NCBI GenBank assembly: GCA_036399835.1
Contig: DASWMI010000060.1
Location: 1 to 6,357, forward strand
Length of the DNA stretch: 6,357 bases
Direction of reading: 5' to 3'
Source: DASYML01 sp036399835
GTDB taxonomy: Bacteria; Acidobacteriota; Blastocatellia; Pyrinomonadales; Pyrinomonadaceae
Part shown: in pieces, positions 1 through 5,135 of the stretch
How the letters are laid out: each line of letters opens with the position of its first letter
How positions within the stretch are numbered: position 1 is the stretch's first letter
Notes under the pieces: model-generated
Databases searched by the model: none
The model's input: only the letters and a program-made list of their open reading frames with translations
Told to the model about the DNA's origin: nothing
Made by a program: the position numbers and the translations under genes

Positions 1-183
1 GGAGGGGCTACCTGACAGGATCAGCCCTTTCGGGTTCTTTGAGGATATTGTTTCAATCGAGGTGTTGAACGGCAGAATCTCGCAGTAGACCCCAGCTTCT
101 CGGACGCGACGGGCGATCAACTGTGTGTACTGTGAGCCAAAGTCAAGTATGATGATAATCTCATGAGTTTTTTTTTCGCTCAA
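1..183 (-). CDS. guaA: GMP synthase (glutamine-hydrolysing), N-terminal 61 codons only
   Basis: GuaA converts XMP to GMP in the cytoplasm using ATP and glutamine-derived ammonia, the last step of guanine nucleotide synthesis. Only the start of its class I glutamine amidotransferase domain is in the window. Visible from about residue 9 is IIIILDFGSQYTQLIARRVR, the hallmark GuaA N-terminus, followed by EAGVYCEILPFN and, at the window edge, LILSGSPS. The catalytic Cys and the ATP-pyrophosphatase and dimerisation domains lie beyond the edge. The start is TTG at 183: a GGAGG sits 7 nt upstream, and there is no in-frame ATG or GTG before the conserved block. The reading frame is open to base 1, so the gene is cut by the window rather than broken. 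It diverges from the propeller gene. Identification is firm; the start codon is inferred from the Shine-Dalgarno site. Confidence 0.95.
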   Translation of the reverse strand, partial: MSEKKTHEIIIILDFGSQYTQLIARRVREAGVYCEILPFNTSIETISSKNPKGLILSGSPS

Positions 184-190
184 AGGTAAA

Positions 191-195
191 CCTCC
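191..195 (-). promoter_or_regulatory. Shine-Dalgarno site deciding the guaA TTG start
   Basis: On the minus strand a GGAGG is followed by a 7-nt spacer and then TTG at 183. The only ATG nearby (in CTCATGAG, inside the gene) is out of frame, so this site fixes the non-ATG start. Confidence 0.8.
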
Positions 196-245
196 AGATA
201 GTTTACGGCGTCAGATGGCTTGATATGCGTCGGAGAACACAAAGG

Positions 246-275
246 ATTATACTTGTTGGATAAGAATTGGGACAA
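246..275 (-). promoter_or_regulatory. Probable sigma-70-type promoter for guaA
   Basis: The minus strand carries a perfect TATAAT (251 to 246) with TTGTCC (275 to 270; four of six matches to TTGACA) 18 nt upstream. Transcription would begin near 239 and give a leader of about 55 nt before the TTG start. No purine riboswitch fold is apparent in so short a leader. The call rests on consensus matching only. Confidence 0.55.
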
Positions 276-281
276 CATAAG
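253..281 (+). promoter_or_regulatory. Weak candidate promoter for the propeller gene
   Basis: TTGTTG (253-258) is followed after 17 nt by CATAAG (276-281), three of six and four of six consensus matches. An alternative is TTGATA (220-225) with GATTAT (245-250) at a long 19-nt spacing; that -10 would overlap the guaA TATAAT. Neither is strong. The whole 184-378 interval between the two divergent genes shows no RNA gene or other recognisable element. Confidence 0.2.
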
Positions 282-378
282 ACTCGGACATCTCTTCAGG
301 CTGTTGTCTTTATTAGTAGCTTCACTAAGGCTGTTCCCACTGGATGGCTTAACGCGGAAAGACTCAAAACGATGTCGC

Positions 379-1518
379 ATGCTGTTCAAGAGCTGCGTTG
401 TGAGCCTTCTTTTATTGTCCTGCTTTGTCTCTGTAGCCTTCCCTGCCCGCACGTTTGTTGATGAAAAACGCTCGCAGCTCTCTCTTTCACGACCACTCAC
501 TTTACGCTGGCAGTATGCTTCGGAGATGACCCTCAATCTAACGCCGGCGACAGATGGCGAACGCATCTATTTACCGCTGGCATCCGGGACGCTTGTTTCT
601 CTTCGCTCTGAAGATGGCGGCCTAGTATGGAAGACAGATATTGGTGGTGAGATTTCCGCGTCTCCCTTTGCCGACCAGCGCGGTGTTTATATAGCCTCTG
701 AAACCATTGGCGTGCCCGGCGATAGGCCACGTGCTCTTGGCGCTCTACGCTTGTTGGGGAGCGAGGGAGGAGTCACGCTCTGGATGAGAACCCTACCCAG
801 GCCTTTGCACGGCGTCCTGGCATCAAACGAAACCATGCTCTTCGGCGGCGCCAGCGATGGCCGTGTCTATGCGGTGATAAAAAGAACCGGCGAGATAGCA
901 TGGATTATGCAGCATAGCTCCCCTTTCGCTTCTCATCCGGTGCTCGCCGGGTCACGTTTATTTATAGGCAGCGATGATGGGACGCTTTTCGCGCTCAATC
1001 AAGTGACGGGGAAAACATACTGGCGTTATCGGACGCGCGGGCCGGTGCGTGGCAGTCCTGTAGAGATGGATGGGGTTATCTATTTCGGTTCGGCAGATGG
1101 ATATGTCTATGCTTTGGAAGAACAGACGGGGCGCCTGCTGTGGCGCAAACGAACTGGAGCCGGCGTACAGGCAGTAGCCTTTGTCAAGAATGGTTTGCTG
1201 GTCGCCTCTTTAGATAATTTCGTCTATTTTCTGTCTCTACATAAAGGTGAGCAGGTCTGGAAACATCAGTTGACGGGCAGGCTGGCGGCTCAGCCTTTGA
1301 TCACACAGGACGGCGCTCTGTTCACTCCGCTCTCAGGAGATGCAGGAGTAGTGCTGGAGATGCGTAACGGCAAGCAGATCAATACGCTTCCGATTGGAGA
1401 GGATAACAGCACGGCGGCTGCGCCGATCATTGCAGGCAATATGGTCTTTCTGACGACGCGCCACGGGCTGATGGCCTTCTCGCATCCGCCCGTTAATAGT
1501 AGAACCGACAACCATTAA
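379..1518 (+). CDS. Exported PQQ-type (BamB-like) beta-propeller repeat protein
   Basis: A 379-residue protein with an N-terminal signal peptide (Lys4, hydrophobic core about 5-21, possible cleavage after Ala20 or Ala23), then eight repeats of the pattern x-VYAL-x4-G-x3-W. They sit near residues 71, 122, 162, 202, 242, 281, 322 and 362, about 40 residues apart, for example YVYALEEQTGRLLW at 242-255. This is the PQQ-like/WD-like blade seen in BamB, an outer-membrane assembly lipoprotein, and in quinoprotein dehydrogenases. Nothing here shows a PQQ cofactor site or enzymatic activity, so a periplasmic scaffold role is inference. A weak lipobox-like LLSC (12-15) lies inside the hydrophobic run, so ordinary signal peptidase I cleavage seems likelier. 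The frame is open back to an ATG at 220, but the 53 extra residues are not conserved-looking and would bury the signal peptide, so I choose 379. Its Shine-Dalgarno site is poor (GGAAAG, 17 nt away). It stands alone between divergent guaA and convergent pssA. Confidence 0.85.
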   Translation: MLFKSCVVSLLLLSCFVSVAFPARTFVDEKRSQLSLSRPLTLRWQYASEMTLNLTPATDGERIYLPLASGTLVSLRSEDGGLVWKTDIGGEISASPFADQRGVYIASETIGVPGDRPRALGALRLLGSEGGVTLWMRTLPRPLHGVLASNETMLFGGASDGRVYAVIKRTGEIAWIMQHSSPFASHPVLAGSRLFIGSDDGTLFALNQVTGKTYWRYRTRGPVRGSPVEMDGVIYFGSADGYVYALEEQTGRLLWRKRTGAGVQAVAFVKNGLLVASLDNFVYFLSLHKGEQVWKHQLTGRLAAQPLITQDGALFTPLSGDAGVVLEMRNGKQINTLPIGEDNSTAAAPIIAGNMVFLTTRHGLMAFSHPPVNSRTDNH

Positions 1519-1555
1519 CAGGCTGTGCAGTTTGCCGCCTCTGGTTCAAGAGAAT

Positions 1556-1574
1556 AAGGCTAGGCCTTTTCTTT
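1556..1574 (+). terminator. Weak hairpin with T-rich tail after the propeller gene
   Basis: AAGGC-TAG-GCCTT (1556-1568) is followed by TTCTTT on the plus strand. It overlaps the last codons of convergent pssA. The stem is only 5 bp, so this is a tentative terminator. The 41-nt convergent gap holds nothing stronger. Confidence 0.25.
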
Positions 1575-2468
1575 CTCGGCTGATCTATGAAAGATTGCCC
1601 AGAAGCGAAAGAGCAGGCCATGCAGGACGTAAACTGTCACCAGCGCGAGCAGTACATAGCGCGAATAAAGCCAGACGAGCATAATCACGGCGGCAATCAG
1701 CAGGATCACCAGACGAGTGCTCCCGCGGCGTGTCCCGACTGACTTGAAGCTTGGATAACGCAAGGTGCTGACCATCAGCGCGCTGAGACAGGCGATGAGC
1801 ACCATCATCAAGCTGCTATAAATGGTCGCCAGCCTAGGCCCGTACTGGACCAGTGGCTGGGGGGCAAAATGGACTATCGCCGCAATGCCTGCTGCGGCCA
1901 TAGGAATCGGCAGGCCCAGGAAGTAGTTCTTATCAACCTTGACCGTGCCGGCAGCCATGGCGCGTGGCCGCGTCGCCTGTACATTAAAACGTGCCAGACG
2001 AAAAGCGCCGCACATGAGATACATAAAGGAGAGAAACCATCCGAGCTTGTGCGCATCCGTGCTCTCATGAAAAGCCGAGCCGTAGCCCCAGGTATAGGCC
2101 AGCACCGCAGGGGCAATCCCGAAAGTCAGGACATCCGCGATGGAATCAAACTGGATACCTATTTCCGTGGCGGTTTTGGTCATGCGTGCGATGCGCCCGT
2201 CCAGCGTATCGAAGACCATCGCCCAGCCTATGGCTTTGGCTGCGCTGTCGAAAAGATTTGCGGCGCGCGTTAAATCCGCTTCCCTGCCTGTGACCAGCAT
2301 CTGAAAGCCGCGCAGCGAAGCCATCACGGCCAGGAAACCCATTAAGATATTGAGAGCCGTAAAGAGAGAGGGAATCAGATAGAGGCCCTTCTTGATCCCT
2401 CTATGCTGATGTTGCTGCTGGACCGAAGGCTCTTTTTCAGGTCGGAAACGTGGAATACTGGACATCAT
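1560..2468 (-). CDS. pssA: CDP-diacylglycerol-serine O-phosphatidyltransferase (phosphatidylserine synthase)
   Basis: An integral membrane enzyme that transfers the phosphatidyl group from CDP-diacylglycerol to L-serine, giving phosphatidylserine and CMP. The complete CDP-alcohol phosphatidyltransferase motif D-x2-DG-x2-AR-x8-G-x3-D-x3-D is present, with D87, D90, G91, A94, R95, G104, D108 and D112. Typical PssA features follow: CGAFRLARFN (153-162) and FLGLPIPMAA (183-192). Several hydrophobic segments are visible (about 31-50, 113-128, 143-156, 185-201, 214-233, 252-267, 270-290). The first 25 or so residues are polar and Gln/His-rich. Its ATG overlaps the psd stop as ATGA, so the two are probably translationally coupled. 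A second ATG at 2465 has a more usual 8-nt spacing from the same GGGAGG and could be the true start, shortening the protein by one residue. Product and substrate pathway are secure from the motif and from the adjacent psd. Confidence 0.95.
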   Translation of the reverse strand: MMSSIPRFRPEKEPSVQQQHQHRGIKKGLYLIPSLFTALNILMGFLAVMASLRGFQMLVTGREADLTRAANLFDSAAKAIGWAMVFDTLDGRIARMTKTATEIGIQFDSIADVLTFGIAPAVLAYTWGYGSAFHESTDAHKLGWFLSFMYLMCGAFRLARFNVQATRPRAMAAGTVKVDKNYFLGLPIPMAAAGIAAIVHFAPQPLVQYGPRLATIYSSLMMVLIACLSALMVSTLRYPSFKSVGTRRGSTRLVILLIAAVIMLVWLYSRYVLLALVTVYVLHGLLFRFWAIFHRSAEKEKA

Positions 2469-3079
2469 CGCAACCTCCCGACAATCGTCGTTCCGCCTTG
2501 TACTCTCATCCCTACGCGGGCCAGCACTTCGACTTCGGGTGGCAGGACGAGGTCCGTCCGCGAGCTGAATTTAATCATCCCAAAGCGTTCGCCCAATCCC
2601 AACTCGTCGCCCTTCTTTTTCCAGCAGACAATACGGCGCGCCAGCACTCCTGCAATCTGCTTGCAGACCACCGTCAGACGCTCGCCCTCTATGGTCAGAG
2701 AGTTTTGCTCGTTGACCAGGCTCGCTTCATCCTTAGTCGCCATGAGGAATCTTCCCTTCGTGTAGGTTATCTCTTTAATCCTACCTGCAATCGGCGCGCG
2801 GTTGATGTGCACATCCAGAGGCGAAAGAAAGATGCTGACGACCGTTCCCGAATCAGGATCATCCGGGACGAGCGTGTGTACACGTGTGACGCGGCCATCG
2901 GCAGGCGAAACGATGAGATTGTCTTCAGCCGGAGCATGGCGTTGAGGGTCGCGAAAAAAGTAGGCCATAAAAGCAGCCAGCGCGAGGAGCAAGAGCGAGA
3001 CGGGCCAGTAACCGAAGATGAACGCGATGAGCCCCAGCAAGAGCGGAATGATGATGTATGGAAGACCTTCGCGAGCCAT
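2465..3079 (-). CDS. psd: Phosphatidylserine decarboxylase proenzyme, short type
   Basis: Decarboxylates phosphatidylserine to phosphatidylethanolamine at the inner membrane. At 204 residues it matches the short class found in rhizobia and many other bacteria, not the roughly 320-residue E. coli form. An N-terminal hydrophobic stretch (about 7-40) is likely the membrane anchor. SPADG (58-62) supplies the expected catalytic Asp61, and LDVHINRAP (88-96) the expected His91. The self-cleavage site that makes the pyruvoyl cofactor lies in RFGMIKFSSRTD (165-176), with Ser173 as the expected pyruvoyl precursor. The family normally has Gly-Ser there (FGSR), but this protein has Ser172-Ser173, a single GGC-to-AGC type change. 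The start is ATG 3079. An in-frame TAA lies 27 nt upstream, and no good Shine-Dalgarno site is close. It precedes and overlaps pssA by 4 nt. The family call is firm; whether it self-cleaves normally is open. Confidence 0.92.
   Translation of the reverse strand: MAREGLPYIIIPLLLGLIAFIFGYWPVSLLLLALAAFMAYFFRDPQRHAPAEDNLIVSPADGRVTRVHTLVPDDPDSGTVVSIFLSPLDVHINRAPIAGRIKEITYTKGRFLMATKDEASLVNEQNSLTIEGERLTVVCKQIAGVLARRIVCWKKKGDELGLGERFGMIKFSSRTDLVLPPEVEVLARVGMRVQGGTTIVGRLR
2474..2479 (-). promoter_or_regulatory. pssA Shine-Dalgarno site embedded in the psd 3' end
   Basis: GGGAGG on the minus strand lies within the penultimate codons of psd, 5 nt before ATG 2468 and 8 nt before ATG 2465. It supports coupled translation of the psd-pssA pair. 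Confidence 0.75.
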
Positions 3080-3118
3080 ATTAAAGTTGGACCAGAGAGC
3101 TATTTATCCTTGCAGTAG

Positions 3119-3133
3119 CGAAGATACTCTTCG
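3119..3133. repeat. Small inverted repeat in the psd leader
   Basis: CGAAGA-TAC-TCTTCG is a perfect 6-bp inverted repeat with a 3-nt centre, about 40 nt upstream of the psd start and just past the upstream terminator. It could be a small hairpin or an operator half-site pair, or chance. No function can be assigned. Confidence 0.35.
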
Positions 3134-3144
3134 TGTTGATGAAG

Positions 3145-3182
3145 AAAAAAGGGGCGCTGCCCGTTGAACTCGCGTCCCCTTT
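3145..3182 (-). terminator. Strong intrinsic terminator after the DUF465 gene
   Basis: Read on the minus strand, AAAGGGG-(A)-CGC pairs with GCG-CCCCTTT across a 14-nt loop, giving a 10-bp stem with one bulged base, and runs straight into TTTTTT. This fits rho-independent termination about 45 nt after the DUF465 stop codon and about 65 nt before the psd start. It implies that psd-pssA is transcribed separately or by read-through. Confidence 0.8.
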
Positions 3183-3226
3183 GACCCCGCCGATGCGGGA
3201 ATTTTGTGGCAATTCAGCTCTCGAAA

Positions 3227-3469
3227 TCAGTGCGAGGAGCTTTCGGTTTTCTGGTGTTGCAGCATGATCGAGTACATCTGATCTTTAAGGGCTAACTTTT
3301 TCTTCTTGATGGTAATCTCTTCTAATTGTTCTTCATCACTGGGAAAAGCCAGTGCGGATAATTCCTTTAGGCGTTCTTCATAACGACCGTGCTCGCGTGC
3401 CAGCTCGCGAAATTCAGGATTGCTGTTGATGAGAAACTCTTTCAGGCTGTCTGTATTGGTCATTTCCAT
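3227..3469 (-). CDS. DUF465 (YdcH-like) small coiled-coil protein
   Basis: An 80-residue, strongly helical and charged protein. It matches the YdcH/DUF465 pattern: an N-terminal EFRELAREHGRYEERLKEL block (20-38), a short break with FPSDEEQLEE, then KKKKLALKDQMYSIMLQ (about 55-71). That KK-x-LALKD segment is the family signature. Family members are small cytoplasmic proteins of unknown biochemical role, so I assign none. The start ATG 3469 is preceded by a near-perfect AAAGGAGG, 10 nt away; a second ATG lies two codons inside. It sits between rimI and psd on the same strand, with a 179-nt gap upstream and a strong terminator downstream. Translation looks efficient from its Shine-Dalgarno site. 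Confidence 0.88.
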   Translation of the reverse strand: MEMTNTDSLKEFLINSNPEFRELAREHGRYEERLKELSALAFPSDEEQLEEITIKKKKLALKDQMYSIMLQHQKTESSSH

Positions 3470-3479
3470 CTGCGGGAAG

Positions 3480-3487
3480 CCTCCTTT
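3480..3487 (-). promoter_or_regulatory. Strong Shine-Dalgarno site of the DUF465 gene
   Basis: AAAGGAGG on the minus strand is the best anti-16S match in the window. It lies 10 nt before ATG 3469 and supports the gene being real and well translated. Confidence 0.75.
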
Positions 3488-3564
3488 GAGATGTGTGGAA
3501 TGGTCCGTGAAAGTTAGCCATCTGTTTGCGATTCCGGTTCAAGATAATCTCTATGGGGAAAATG

Positions 3565-3585
3565 TTAACGCAAAAGCCGCGTTAA
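3565..3585. repeat. 7-bp inverted repeat upstream of the DUF465 gene
   Basis: TTAACGC-(7 nt)-GCGTTAA is a perfect inverted repeat in the 179-nt gap between rimI and the DUF465 gene. On the minus strand it is followed by CATTTTCCCC, which is a poor U-tract, so it could be a weak rimI terminator or a regulator-binding palindrome. A loose promoter (TTGCGT, 18 nt, GATTAT on the minus strand) would overlap its edge. The rest of the gap shows only a bulged 7-bp hairpin at 3602-3621 without a T-run. Confidence 0.4.
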
Positions 3586-3648
3586 TATCAAGGTAAAGGC
3601 TGTGTCGGCAAAGGGCCACACGCAAAGCTGCCGGAGCTTCATCAACAT

Positions 3649-4149
3649 TCAGAGCAGGGCCTGCATGACGAGCGCATCTTCAGGGGGTTGCGTGTAATAG
3701 TTGCGGCGGCGCGAGACCAGATGGAATCCGTGTTTCTCGTAGAGCTTCTGCGCCGCTTCATTCGACAGCCGGACCTCCAGCACGGCGACATGGCAGCCTA
3801 GACGCGCTGCTTCTTTGAGGGCCGCATCGAGCAGATTATCGCCGATGCCTCTGCGGCGGTAAGCGGGACGGACAGCGATATTGTTGATGTGCAGCTCGTC
3901 GCCGGCCATCCTGGCCGCGACAAATCCTGCGACTCGCCAGGCAGAGGCTGAATTCGTTTGATGATTGAGGCGTGCGACCAGCATTAAAGAGCCATTGTCG
4001 CGGAGCAGCTCCGCGTGATAAGCCTCCCAGCCCCAGCGACTGAGGCCCGTCTTCTCTTCAATCTCGACCACCTCGATCAGGTCATGCTCCGTCATGCGAG
4101 CCAGATGAAACTCGCCTGGACCAGTTTTAATCTGCTCCGTGCTTAACAT
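3649..4149 (-). CDS. rimI: RimI-type GNAT N-acetyltransferase (ribosomal protein S18 alanine acetyltransferase)
   Basis: A 166-residue GNAT enzyme. In E. coli, RimI acetylates the N-terminal alanine of ribosomal protein bS18 using acetyl-CoA. The acetyl-CoA pyrophosphate loop RRRGIG (98-103) follows the beta-4 strand INNIAVRP (88-95). Glu125 in VLEVR and Tyr137 in AQKLYEKHGF match the catalytic Glu and Tyr of characterised RimI. The C-terminal RRRNYYTQPPEDALVM (147-162) is a RimI hallmark. The start ATG lies inside the end of tsaB (7-nt overlap) with AAAGGA only 3 nt upstream; a second in-frame ATG occurs at residue 19, but using it would cut into the first strand. The pairing with tsaB is widespread and supports the RimI call over a generic acetyltransferase. 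Bacterial relatives may also acetylate other N-termini, so substrate identity is inference. Confidence 0.92.
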   Translation of the reverse strand: MLSTEQIKTGPGEFHLARMTEHDLIEVVEIEEKTGLSRWGWEAYHAELLRDNGSLMLVARLNHQTNSASAWRVAGFVAARMAGDELHINNIAVRPAYRRRGIGDNLLDAALKEAARLGCHVAVLEVRLSNEAAQKLYEKHGFHLVSRRRNYYTQPPEDALVMQALL

Positions 4150-4907
4150 TTTTCCTTTAACTCTGCGTCAGAGGGTCTCACATAGATGGCTTGCAGCAAC
4201 TCCGGCGCGTGCGCCTCGCCATCTCTAAAACGTTTGAGGGCAACTGCCGCGACCGTGTGGGCCAGCACCGGCAAGGGAGGAGCGAGCAGCCAGGCGTCTC
4301 TTTTTTTTAGCTCTGATTCTTTTATTTCGCCAGTCAGCTTGAGAAATTCAATATCATGAGAAGAGGCGAACTTTTGTATCAAATCGGCCTGGACGTGCGC
4401 GCCTTCGCCTGCCAAAATCAAGCGAGGCTGGTCCTTTATCTGGTCCAGAAGCAGCAGGGGCGCAAGGTGTGCGGGGCGGTTCAGCTCTTTGATATTTCCT
4501 TCCTGGTCCACCGAAAACTTTTGCGCAAAGACTTCGCCGCGTCCGGCCAGGAGCAGCGCCAGCGTGCAGGCCGATGCTCCTGCCGAGAAGGCTATAGCTT
4601 GAAGAGTCTGGACGCCGAGACATGGACGCTCAAGCGTGGCCGCGAACGATTTGATTGTCGCCAGACCTATACGCAGGCCAGTGAAGCTGCCGGGTCCGGC
4701 GGAAGCTGCGAAGAGGTCCACCTGCTGTAGAGTCAACCGCGTCTCTTCGAGCATGGATTTGACGTGTCGGAGCAGGTCTGAAGAATGAGAAGCGTTCGCA
4801 TCGCCTGTGCGTGAAGCCAGCACGCGCTCGCCTTTGACCAGCGCCAGGCTTCCGGCGCGTGTCGCCGTCTCGATGCTCAGGATGATTGGAGATTCAAAGT
4901 TTGCCAA
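4143..4907 (-). CDS. tsaB: tRNA threonylcarbamoyladenosine biosynthesis protein TsaB
   Basis: TsaB is the non-catalytic ASKHA-fold partner that dimerises with TsaD and, with TsaE, transfers threonylcarbamoyl to A37 of ANN-decoding tRNAs. Family marks are ILSIETATRAGSLAL (9-23), HSSDLL (41-46), the signature GPGSFTGLRIGLATIK (71-86), a GRGEVFAQKF segment (122-131) equivalent to the usual ARxGEVY, and the C-terminal LQAIYVRPSDAEL (238-250). At 254 residues it is slightly longer than E. coli TsaB. The start must be TTG 4907: an in-frame TGA sits 9 nt upstream and no ATG precedes the conserved first strand. An AAGGGA lies 11 nt before it. The gene overlaps rimI by 7 nt and diverges from pfkA. tsaD, tsaC and tsaE are not in the window. 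Confidence 0.94.
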   Translation of the reverse strand: MANFESPIILSIETATRAGSLALVKGERVLASRTGDANASHSSDLLRHVKSMLEETRLTLQQVDLFAASAGPGSFTGLRIGLATIKSFAATLERPCLGVQTLQAIAFSAGASACTLALLLAGRGEVFAQKFSVDQEGNIKELNRPAHLAPLLLLDQIKDQPRLILAGEGAHVQADLIQKFASSHDIEFLKLTGEIKESELKKRDAWLLAPPLPVLAHTVAAVALKRFRDGEAHAPELLQAIYVRPSDAELKEKC

Positions 4908-4918
4908 GCGTTTTCACT

Positions 4919-4924
4919 TCCCTT
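4919..4924 (-). promoter_or_regulatory. Shine-Dalgarno site for the tsaB TTG start
   Basis: AAGGGA on the minus strand lies 11 nt before TTG 4907. With the in-frame TGA just upstream of the TTG, it fixes a non-ATG start. Confidence 0.55.
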
Positions 4925-4969
4925 GCTCGCCCGCACAGTCTTCATGCAGAGGTTCTTTCGGCATCCAAT

Positions 4970-4999
4970 TTGACAGGCCACAATCAGCCGCGCGATTAT
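4970..4999 (+). promoter_or_regulatory. Probable pfkA promoter
   Basis: A perfect TTGACA (4970-4975) is followed after 18 nt by GATTAT (4994-4999; four of six matches to TATAAT). Transcription would begin near 5006 and give a leader of about 130 nt before ATG 5136. I see no clear riboswitch or leader peptide in that stretch. Confidence 0.5.
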
Positions 5000-5024
5000 A
5001 GGACGCGAATTTCATCAAACGCAA
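4995..5024 (-). promoter_or_regulatory. Probable tsaB-rimI promoter overlapping the pfkA -10
   Basis: The minus strand has a perfect TATAAT (5000 to 4995) with TTGCGT (5024 to 5019; only TTG matches well) 18 nt upstream. The leader would be about 80 nt. The -10 shares five base pairs with the candidate -10 of divergent pfkA. Confidence 0.45.
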
Positions 5025-5135
5025 TATACCAGAAAAGACAAGCATCCCTGCTTTGAAGAAAGAGCAGAAAGCGCGGTCTTTAAATTCTTCAGGGAAGCTA
5101 TCTGCGTTTGAAGATATGTGAGCATCAAAGTGTAC

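Noticed and set aside
220..378. N-terminal extension of the propeller gene back to ATG 220
   Set aside because: It would add 53 residues ahead of an obvious signal peptide, place the start within about 40 nt of the guaA start, and overlap the guaA promoter. No ribosome site supports it.
180..566. Minus-strand 128-codon frame upstream of guaA
   Set aside because: It is antisense to the propeller gene's signal region and ends in the guaA start in a different frame. No domain is visible.
2450..3118. 222-codon plus-strand open frame opposite psd
   Set aside because: It is antisense to psd, which has clear family motifs. The translation is Arg/Gln/Asp-rich with no domain and no Shine-Dalgarno site.
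3100..3213. Minus-strand 37-codon frame ending ...HQHEEYLRYCKDK between the DUF465 gene and psd
   Set aside because: The end looks protein-like, but the frame has no ATG, GTG or TTG start and no ribosome site, and it runs through the intrinsic terminator. Probably chance; a remnant C-terminus of a lost gene cannot be excluded.
3139..3267. Plus-strand 42-codon frame starting MKKKGALPVEL
   Set aside because: No Shine-Dalgarno site. It overlaps the minus-strand terminator and the 3' end of the DUF465 gene in antisense.
3520..3550. GGTTCAAG motif resembling a tRNA T-loop
   Set aside because: No flanking T-stem, anticodon arm or acceptor stem can be formed around it.
3602..3621. Hairpin GTGT-GGC-(loop)-GCC-ACAC after rimI as a terminator
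   Set aside because: The stem is short and bulged, and AGCCTTTACC follows instead of a T-run, so termination there is not supported.
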